Positions 44,222 to 49,223 of a stretch of DNA of 49,223 bases are shown one piece after another. Each line of letters opens with the position of its first letter. Position 1 is the stretch's first letter. The stretch comes from Pseudomonas sp. GM49 (lineage in GTDB: Bacteria > Pseudomonadota > Gammaproteobacteria > Pseudomonadales > Pseudomonadaceae): contig NZ_AKJL01000262.1 of assembly GCF_000282355.1 (NCBI RefSeq), forward strand, positions 1 through 49,223. Reading direction: 5' to 3'. The notes beneath the pieces were generated by a model. It saw only the letters and a list, made by a program, of their open reading frames with translations. It was not told where the DNA came from and ran no database searches. Both the position numbers and the translations under genes were made by a program.

Positions 44222-45007
44222 ATGAAGCAGACGCAATACGTGGCTCGCGAGCCCGATGCGCAAGGTTTTATCGACTACCCCGCCGAAGAACACGCGGTGT
44301 GGAACACGCTGATCACTCGTCAACTGAAAGTGATCGAAGGGCGTGCGTGCCAGGAGTACCTGGACGGTATCGAAAAACTCGGTCTGCCCCACGACCGCAT
44401 TCCTCAACTCGGCGAAATCAACAAGGTCCTCGGTGAAACCACCGGTTGGCAGGTTGCCCGGGTTCCCGCACTGATTCCCTTCCAGACCTTTTTCGAACTG
44501 CTGGCCAGCAAGCAGTTTCCGGTGGCGACCTTTATTCGTACCCGCGAAGAACTGGACTACCTGCAAGAGCCGGACATTTTCCACGAGATCTTTGGTCACT
44601 GCCCGCTGCTGACCAACCCCTGGTTCGCCGAATTCACCCACACCTACGGCAAGCTCGGCCTCAAGGCTTCGAAGGAAGAACGCGTGTACCTGGCGCGCCT
44701 GTACTGGATGACCATCGAGTTCGGCCTGGTCGATACCCCGCAAGGCCAGCGCATCTACGGCGGCGGCATTCTGTCTTCACCGAAGGAAACCGTTTACTGC
44801 CTGTCGAACGAGCCTGAACATCAAGCCTTCGACCCGCTGGAATGCATGCGCACGCCTTACCGCATCGACATCCTGCAGCCCCTGTATTTCGTTCTGCCGA
44901 ACCTCAAGCGCCTGTTCGACCTGGCCCACGAAGACATCATGGGCATGGTCAAGCAAGCGATGCAGATGGGTCTGCACACACCGAAATTTCCGCCAAAGGC
45001 TGCGTGA
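44222..45007 (+). CDS. phhA: Phenylalanine 4-monooxygenase PhhA
   Basis: PhhA hydroxylates L-phenylalanine to L-tyrosine with iron and tetrahydropterin. The 261-residue protein keeps the iron ligands His121 and His126 (IFHEIFGHCP) and Glu166 (MTIEFGL). The start ATG at 44222 has AGGAG upstream (AGCAGGAGAGCAGC). It is followed by phhB after 105 bases, in which CTGACA-N8-TGTCAG (45021-45040) can form a small hairpin. Regulation by the divergent phhR is inferred. Confidence 0.97.
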   Translation: MKQTQYVAREPDAQGFIDYPAEEHAVWNTLITRQLKVIEGRACQEYLDGIEKLGLPHDRIPQLGEINKVLGETTGWQVARVPALIPFQTFFELLASKQFPVATFIRTREELDYLQEPDIFHEIFGHCPLLTNPWFAEFTHTYGKLGLKASKEERVYLARLYWMTIEFGLVDTPQGQRIYGGGILSSPKETVYCLSNEPEHQAFDPLECMRTPYRIDILQPLYFVLPNLKRLFDLAHEDIMGMVKQAMQMGLHTPKFPPKAA

Positions 45008-45112
45008 ACCGCGACTTTTGCTGACAAGTGAGTCTGTCAGTCACCGTCGCTTTGGTTTAGCGTGACGGTACTGTCGACCGATATAAAAACACTCGATTTC
45101 AGGAAACACACC

Positions 45113-45469
45113 ATGTCCACTTTGAACCAAGCCCATTGCGAAGCCTGCCGCGCCGACGCCCCACAAGTCAGCGATGAAGAACTGCCGATCCTGATCAAGC
45201 AGATCCCGGACTGGAACATCGAAGTACGTGACAGCATCATGCAGCTGGAAAAAGTCTTCCTGTTCAAGAACTTCAAGCACGCCCTGGCGTTCACCAACGC
45301 CGTCGGTGAAATCTCCGAAGCTGAAGGCCATCACCCGGGCCTGCTGACCGAGTGGGGCAAAGTCACCGTGACCTGGTGGAGCCACTCGATCAAGGGTCTG
45401 CACCGCAACGACTTCATCATGGCCGCGCGCACTGACGAAGTGGCCAAGGACGCCGAGGGCCGCAAGTAA
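45113..45469 (+). CDS. phhB: Pterin-4a-carbinolamine dehydratase PhhB
   Basis: PhhB recycles the pterin cofactor used by PhhA. The 118-residue protein has the family signatures [20 protein letters not shown], His-His-Pro and [17 protein letters not shown]. The ATG at 45113 ([12 protein letters not shown]) has AGGAAA upstream; 17 further in-frame codons are not family-like. Its stop overlaps the phhC start by one base (TAATG). Confidence 0.96.
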   Translation: MSTLNQAHCEACRADAPQVSDEELPILIKQIPDWNIEVRDSIMQLEKVFLFKNFKHALAFTNAVGEISEAEGHHPGLLTEWGKVTVTWWSHSIKGLHRNDFIMAARTDEVAKDAEGRK

Positions 45470-46662
45470 TGCATTTCGACGCCATCGGTCGAGTGCCTGG
45501 CGACCCGATCCTCGGCCTGATGGAGGCCTACGCGCAGGACCCGAACCCGCGCAAGTTCGATTTGGGCGTGGGTGTCTACAAAGACGCCCAGGGCCTGACG
45601 CCGATTCTCGAGTCGGTGAAGCTTGCCGAACAGCGCCTGGTGGACCATCAGTCCACCAAGACCTACATCGGTGGGCACGGCGAGCCGGCGTTTGGCAAGG
45701 CCATCAATGAGCTGGTGCTGGGCGCCGACTCGAAGCTGATCAGCGCACAACGCGCCGGTGCCACCCAGACTCCGGGCGGCACCGGAGCTTTGCGTCTGAG
45801 CGCGGACTTCATCGCCCAGTGCCTGCCGGGGCGTGGCGTATGGTTGAGCAACCCGACCTGGCCAATCCACGAAAGCATTTTCGCGGCGGCCAAGGTCAAG
45901 GTCAGCCACTACCCCTACGTCGGCAGTGACAATCGACTGGATGTCGATGGCATGCTGGCGGCACTCAACGAAGCCCCCAAGGGTGACGTGGTGTTGCTGC
46001 ACGCCTGCTGCCACAACCCGACCGGTTTCGACCTGTCCCAGGATGACTGGCAGAGGGTGCTGGAGGTAGTACGCAAGCGCGAACTGCTGCCACTGATCGA
46101 CTTCGCGTATCAAGGATTCGGCGATGGTCTGGAACAGGATGCCTGGTCGACCCGACTGTTCGCCGCCGAGTTGCCGGAACTGCTGATCACCAGTTCCTGC
46201 TCGAAAAACTTCGGCCTGTACCGCGACCGCACCGGCGCGCTGATTGTCTGCGCGAAAACCGCCGACAAGCTGACCGATATTCGCAGCCAGTTGGCCAACA
46301 TCGCCCGCAACCTGTGGTCGACACCGCCGGATCACGGTGCTGCCGTGGTCGCGACCATCCTTGGCGATTCGGAGCTGAAAAACCTCTGGGCTGACGAAGT
46401 GGAAGCCATGCGCCTGCGTATCGCCCAACTGCGCAGCGGCCTGGTGGAAGCACTGGACCCTCACGGTTTGCGCGAACGCTTTGCGCACATTGGCGTGCAA
46501 CGCGGGATGTTCTCCTACACTGGTTTGTCGCCGGAGCAGGTGAAGAACCTGCGGGAGCATCACAGTGTGTACATGGTCAACTCCGGCCGGGCCAACGTCG
46601 CAGGCATCGATGCCACGCGCCTGGACCTGCTGGCCGAGGCGATTGCCAAGGTCTGCAAGTAA
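45469..46662 (+). CDS. phhC: Aromatic amino acid aminotransferase PhhC
   Basis: PhhC transaminates tyrosine and phenylalanine in the catabolic route. The 397-residue fold-type I aminotransferase has the PLP lysine Lys246 in SSCSKNFGLYRDRTG, the NPTG motif (CHNPTGFDLS), Asp and Tyr of DFAYQGFGDG, and the substrate Arg near the C-terminus (MVNSGRANVAG). It is the close relative of TyrB/AspC. Overlap with phhB points to an operon. A REP doublet follows. Confidence 0.94.
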   Translation: MHFDAIGRVPGDPILGLMEAYAQDPNPRKFDLGVGVYKDAQGLTPILESVKLAEQRLVDHQSTKTYIGGHGEPAFGKAINELVLGADSKLISAQRAGATQTPGGTGALRLSADFIAQCLPGRGVWLSNPTWPIHESIFAAAKVKVSHYPYVGSDNRLDVDGMLAALNEAPKGDVVLLHACCHNPTGFDLSQDDWQRVLEVVRKRELLPLIDFAYQGFGDGLEQDAWSTRLFAAELPELLITSSCSKNFGLYRDRTGALIVCAKTADKLTDIRSQLANIARNLWSTPPDHGAAVVATILGDSELKNLWADEVEAMRLRIAQLRSGLVEALDPHGLRERFAHIGVQRGMFSYTGLSPEQVKNLREHHSVYMVNSGRANVAGIDATRLDLLAEAIAKVCK

Positions 46663-46680
46663 CCTCCCAAGCCCTGCACC

Positions 46681-46776
46681 CCCCTGTGGGAGCGAGCTTG
46701 CTCGCGATAGCGGTCTATCAGTCAATCTCACCGTTGAATGACACTCCGCCATCGCGAGCAAGCTCGCTCCCACATT
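46681..46776. repeat. REP doublet (REPIN) after phhC
   Basis: Inverted copies with core GGGAGCGAGCTTGCTCGCG lie at 46685-46709 and 46750-46774. They are the same sequence type as the pair at 43866, on the other side of the phh cluster. Confidence 0.9.
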
Positions 46777-46800
46777 TGTTCTGCGTCGCTGTTACCGACC

Positions 46801-46810
46801 TGTCTAGACA
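46801..46810. promoter_or_regulatory. Palindrome TGTCTAGACA upstream of a small gene
   Basis: This perfect 10-base palindrome lies 127 bases before the small gene at 46937. TATAAA occurs at 46835-46840 without a convincing -35 at normal distance. A regulator site is possible but unproven. Confidence 0.3.
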
Positions 46811-46936
46811 ACCCCATCCGTCGAAACAAATGGATATAAAAGTCTGTTTGTCATTTTCAGTGCTGTATCCTGCCCAGGCTTTCTTTAAAGCGCGGATCTA
46901 CCAGATCTATCAACAGACTTAGCGAGGAGCGCGACT

Positions 46937-47068
46937 ATGCACGAGATTCCTAATCTCCCCTTCCCAAGCCTGCACGTACCTGAGCAGACGACCACGCAGC
47001 AAGCCGGAGCTCAACAGCCCCAGCCGAAAGAAGCCACTGACAGCCGCCAGGCTGACAGAGAAGACTGA
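46937..47068 (+). CDS. Small hypothetical protein (43 residues)
   Basis: The frame starts at an ATG with GAGGAG seven bases upstream, a strong ribosome site, and encodes MHEIPNLPFPSLHVPEQ followed by a Thr/Gln/Pro-rich and charged tail ending QADRED. It has no membrane helix or Cys and is likely disordered. I do not recognise a family. The ribosome site, a 270-base leader region and a following hairpin support a real gene over a chance frame. It is followed by another small gene on the same strand. Confidence 0.6.
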   Translation: MHEIPNLPFPSLHVPEQTTTQQAGAQQPQPKEATDSRQADRED

Positions 47069-47087
47069 AACACCCGCCGTACAGACC

Positions 47088-47119
47088 GTGTGGAAAGCGC
47101 TAACATGCGCTTTCCACAC
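47088..47119. repeat. Strong hairpin between two small genes
   Basis: GTGTGGAAAGCGC and GCGCTTTCCACAC form a perfect 13-base stem with a 6-base loop. There is no T tract after it on either strand, so ordinary rho-independent termination is doubtful. It lies 20 bases after one small gene and 24 bases before the next. Confidence 0.7.
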
Positions 47120-47142
47120 TGCCTGAAACGCGAGCCTGCACC

Positions 47143-47340
47143 ATGACCGATGAATTCAGCGAAACCTTTGATGAAAAGCAGGCCAGCGTCCTGATCGGCA
47201 CCGCCGAGAAAATGATCGAGATCTGGAATCGCCTCTCCCCCGAGAAACAAGCCGCCTTGCTCGCCCGCTTCGGCACCCAGGAAAATGCGCTGGCCGCCCT
47301 GGTCACCACGCAGCTGGTTGCTCCCGCCAAACCTGAATGA
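47143..47340 (+). CDS. Small hypothetical protein (65 residues)
   Basis: The 65-residue product is acidic and predicted helical: MTDEFSETFDEKQASVL, then KMIEIWNRLSPEKQAALLAR and FGTQENALAALVTTQLV. No membrane segment or known motif is visible and I do not recognise a family. The amino-acid make-up looks like a real folded protein rather than a shadow. It sits between the 43-residue gene and the MFS transporter on the same strand. Confidence 0.7.
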   Translation: MTDEFSETFDEKQASVLIGTAEKMIEIWNRLSPEKQAALLARFGTQENALAALVTTQLVAPAKPE

Positions 47341-47439
47341 CGCCGCCCGGCAAATAGTTTTACTTTTTCACAACCTGTGACCGTCCACACCGCTATCATA
47401 AGCAGCCTATCTATCCTGCTTTACCGTGGACCTTTACCC

Positions 47440-48639
47440 ATGCCTGAAAACCAGCGCCCCCTGGCGGTCACGCTGCAAGTTGTTTCCATCGTCCTTTTCA
47501 CCTTCATCGGCTACCTGAACATCGGCATCCCCCTGGCCGTATTGCCCGGTTACGTCCACAGCGACCTGGGCTTCGGCGCGGTGATCGCGGGGCTGGTGAT
47601 CAGCGTGCAATACCTGGCCACCCTGCTCAGCCGCCCGTATGCCGGGAAAATCATCGACAACAAAGGCAGCAAGCTGGCGGTCATGTACGGCCTGGCCGGC
47701 TGCGGCTTGAGCGGTGTGTTCATGCTGATCTCCGCCTGGACCCAGAGCCTGCCGGCCTTGAGCCTGATCAGCTTGCTGATCGGCCGACTGGTACTCGGCA
47801 GCGCGGAAAGCCTGGTGGGCTCGGGCTCGATTGGCTGGGGCATCGGCCGGGTCGGCGCGGCGAATACCGCCAAAGTCATCTCGTGGAACGGGATCGCAAG
47901 CTACGGCGCGCTGGCTGTCGGCGCGCCCCTGGGGGTGTTGCTCGTCCATCAACTGGGCTTGTGGAGCATGGGGGTGAGTATTGTGTTGCTTGCCATTCTC
48001 GGTCTGCTGCTGGCCTGGCCGAAAACCGCCGCGCCAATCGTTGCCGGTGAGCGCCTGCCGTTCATACACGTGCTCGGACGGGTCTTCCCCCACGGCTGTG
48101 GCCTGGCCCTGGGCTCCATTGGTTTCGGCACCATCGCCACCTTCATCACCCTGTATTACGCCACGCAACACTGGGACAACGCGGTGCTGTGCCTGAGCCT
48201 GTTCGGCGCCAGCTTCATCGGCGCGCGTTTGCTGTTCGGCAACCTGATCAACCGCCTCGGCGGCTTTCGCGTAGCCATTGCCTGCCTGTCGGTGGAAACC
48301 CTGGGATTGCTGTTGCTGTGGCTGGCACCCGATGCGCATTGGGCACTGGCGGGGGCTGCGTTGAGCGGCTTCGGCTTTTCACTGGTGTTTCCGGCGCTGG
48401 GAGTAGAGGCGGTCAATCTGGTGCCGGCGTCCAGCCGTGGCGCGGCCGTCGGCGCCTATTCGCTGTTCATCGACTTGTCGCTGGGGATCACCGGGCCGCT
48501 GGCCGGGGCGATTGCGGCCGGGTTCGGTTTTGCATCAATCTTCCTGTTCGCCGCCCTCGCCGCCCTGAGCGGTTTGATGCTGAGCCTCTATCTGTACCGC
48601 CAGGCACCGAAGCAACGCGAAGCGCGGGACGCCCGTTAG
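47440..48639 (+). CDS. MFS transporter, YhhS/YfcJ-like
   Basis: The 399-residue protein has about twelve membrane helices and the MFS loop motif region [20 protein letters not shown] between helices 2 and 3. The N-terminus [19 protein letters not shown] and [10 protein letters not shown] resemble the YhhS/YfcJ branch. Members are putative exporters of small molecules; the substrate is unknown. The ATG at 47440 ([10 protein letters not shown]) is used; 21 earlier in-frame codons are not family-like. It converges on arfB with a four-base overlap of stop codons. Confidence 0.85.
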   Translation: MPENQRPLAVTLQVVSIVLFTFIGYLNIGIPLAVLPGYVHSDLGFGAVIAGLVISVQYLATLLSRPYAGKIIDNKGSKLAVMYGLAGCGLSGVFMLISAWTQSLPALSLISLLIGRLVLGSAESLVGSGSIGWGIGRVGAANTAKVISWNGIASYGALAVGAPLGVLLVHQLGLWSMGVSIVLLAILGLLLAWPKTAAPIVAGERLPFIHVLGRVFPHGCGLALGSIGFGTIATFITLYYATQHWDNAVLCLSLFGASFIGARLLFGNLINRLGGFRVAIACLSVETLGLLLLWLAPDAHWALAGAALSGFGFSLVFPALGVEAVNLVPASSRGAAVGAYSLFIDLSLGITGPLAGAIAAGFGFASIFLFAALAALSGLMLSLYLYRQAPKQREARDAR

Positions 48640-49049
48640 AAATCGACCTTACCGCGCCCGGCCTTGATGTTGCCGCGCTTGCTCTTGGATTCGAGACGAC
48701 GGGTCTTCGAGCCGAGGGTCGGTTTGGTCGGGCGGCGCTTCTTCTCGACCTTGATGGCACTGAGGATCAACTCGGTCAGCCGCAACAGCGCATCGGCGCG
48801 GTTCTGCTCCTGCGTCCGGTACTGCTGGGCCTTGATGATCAACACACCGTCGCTGGTGATGCGGCTGTCGCGCAGCGCCAGCAGCCGCTCCTTGTAGAAC
48901 TCGGGCAAGGACGACGCCGGAATGTCAAAACGCAGGTGCACGGCACTGGAGACCTTGTTGACGTTCTGCCCACCGGCGCCTTGGGCGCGAATGGCCGTCA
49001 ACTCGATCTCGGCATCCGACAGATGCACGTTGTTGGAAATGACCAGCAT
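48636..49049 (-). CDS. arfB: Alternative ribosome-rescue factor ArfB (peptidyl-tRNA hydrolase)
   Basis: ArfB (YaeJ) releases peptides from ribosomes stalled at the end of broken mRNAs. The 137-residue protein has the catalytic GGQ at residues 26-28 ([15 protein letters not shown]). The basic C-terminal tail that enters the empty mRNA channel reads [20 protein letters not shown] onward. The ATG at 49049 ([17 protein letters not shown]) is chosen from the family start; 43 earlier in-frame codons overlay REP sequence. Its end overlaps the MFS gene by four bases, tail to tail. Confidence 0.94.
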   Translation of the reverse strand: MLVISNNVHLSDAEIELTAIRAQGAGGQNVNKVSSAVHLRFDIPASSLPEFYKERLLALRDSRITSDGVLIIKAQQYRTQEQNRADALLRLTELILSAIKVEKKRRPTKPTLGSKTRRLESKSKRGNIKAGRGKVDF

Positions 49050-49114
49050 GGAAAAACGTCCGTATACAGAGCGTGCAGGATACCGCGAATCAGATACTGA
49101 ACACGCCACTAAAC

Positions 49115-49196
49115 CCTGTGGGAGCGAGCCTGCTCGCGATGAGGGCGTGTCAGTCAACATCTGACTAACCTGACACACCGCTATCGCGAGCAGGCT
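49115..49196. repeat. Truncated REP doublet at right edge
   Basis: The left copy is complete (49115-49140, core GGGAGCGAGCCTGCTCGCG). The inverted right copy starts at 49183 but stops after CGCGAGCAGGCT, where the other doublets continue CGCTCC. The sequence beyond is unrelated. Confidence 0.8.
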
Positions 49197-49223
49197 GAAC
49201 TGGTCAACTAATTTTGGACACCA
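49196..49223. mobile_element. Possible insertion sequence end interrupting a REP
   Basis: The last 28 bases, beginning TGAACTGGTCAACTAATTTT, replace the expected REP arm. A terminal TG and an abrupt break inside a repeat fit the end of an IS3-like element. No transposase is in view, so this is inference from the junction. Confidence 0.4.

Noticed and set aside
7708..49196. Recurring palindromic repeats as a possible CRISPR or integron array
   Set aside because: They occur as isolated inverted pairs tens of kilobases apart, with no regular spacers and no cas or integrase genes.
1..49223. tRNA, rRNA or riboswitch genes
   Set aside because: I saw no cloverleaf pattern with a CCA end, no rRNA signature sequences and no recognisable riboswitch in the gaps.

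Overview
The window is a stretch of a Pseudomonas chromosome, most likely of the P. fluorescens group. The evidence is the GC-rich coding style, the polar-flagellum regulators FleQ, FleS/FleR, FleN, FlhF and FliA in Pseudomonas order, the phhR/phhA-phhB-phhC phenylalanine cluster, and at least eight extragenic palindromic repeat pairs (REP doublets, or REPINs) of the kind typical of fluorescent pseudomonads. Species assignment is inference; no rRNA or other marker gene is present.

Positions 1-42,000 form one near-continuous flagellar and chemotaxis locus, all on the minus strand, so transcription runs from high to low coordinates. From left to right it holds: the start of cheA, then cheZ, cheY, fliA, fleN, flhF and flhA (1-7599); flhB, fliR, fliQ, fliP, fliO, fliN, fliM and fliL (7815-13221); fliK (13456-14814); a phospho-switch module hptB-hsbR-hsbA (14915-17313); fliJ, fliI, fliH, fliG, fliF and fliE (17521-23269); fleR, fleS and fleQ (23523-27723); fliT, fliS, fliD, flaG and fliC (27897-32105); a lone ketoacyl-ACP synthase III-like gene (32357-33286); and flgL, flgK, flgJ, flgI, flgH, flgG and flgF (33589-41960). 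Together these encode most of the export gate, C-ring, MS ring, L and P rings, distal rod, hook-filament junction, cap and filament. They also encode the sigma-54/FleQ then sigma-28/FliA cascade and part of the chemotaxis core. The hook and proximal rod genes (flgBCDE), flgM, flgA and the motor stator genes are not in the window.

Regulatory sites can be read directly. Six operon heads (flhA, fliL, fliK, fliE, fleS, flgF) each carry a minus-strand -24/-12 element with the exact GG-N10-GC spacing, about 40-60 bases before the start codon. This fits FleQ/RpoN control. fliC has a sigma-28 type promoter (TCAAG-N14-GACGATAA). Rho-independent terminators follow fliD, fliC, the ketosynthase-like gene and flgL.

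Positions 42,279-46,662 are a phenylalanine catabolism unit: the TyrR-family regulator PhhR (minus) faces phhA, phhB and phhC (plus) across a 383-base gap with a TyrR-type box. Positions 46,937-49,049 hold two small uncharacterised proteins, an MFS transporter and the ribosome-rescue hydrolase ArfB. At the extreme right a REP doublet is cut in its second arm and replaced by sequence that looks like the end of an insertion sequence.

Most of the window is ordinary. The items most worth a second look are a four-copy peptide repeat in the CheA linker, the isolated ketosynthase-like gene between flgL and fliC with no glycosyltransferases beside it, the Hpt/HsbR/HsbA module embedded between fliJ and fliK, a palindrome across the predicted fliE start site, and the interrupted REP at the right edge.
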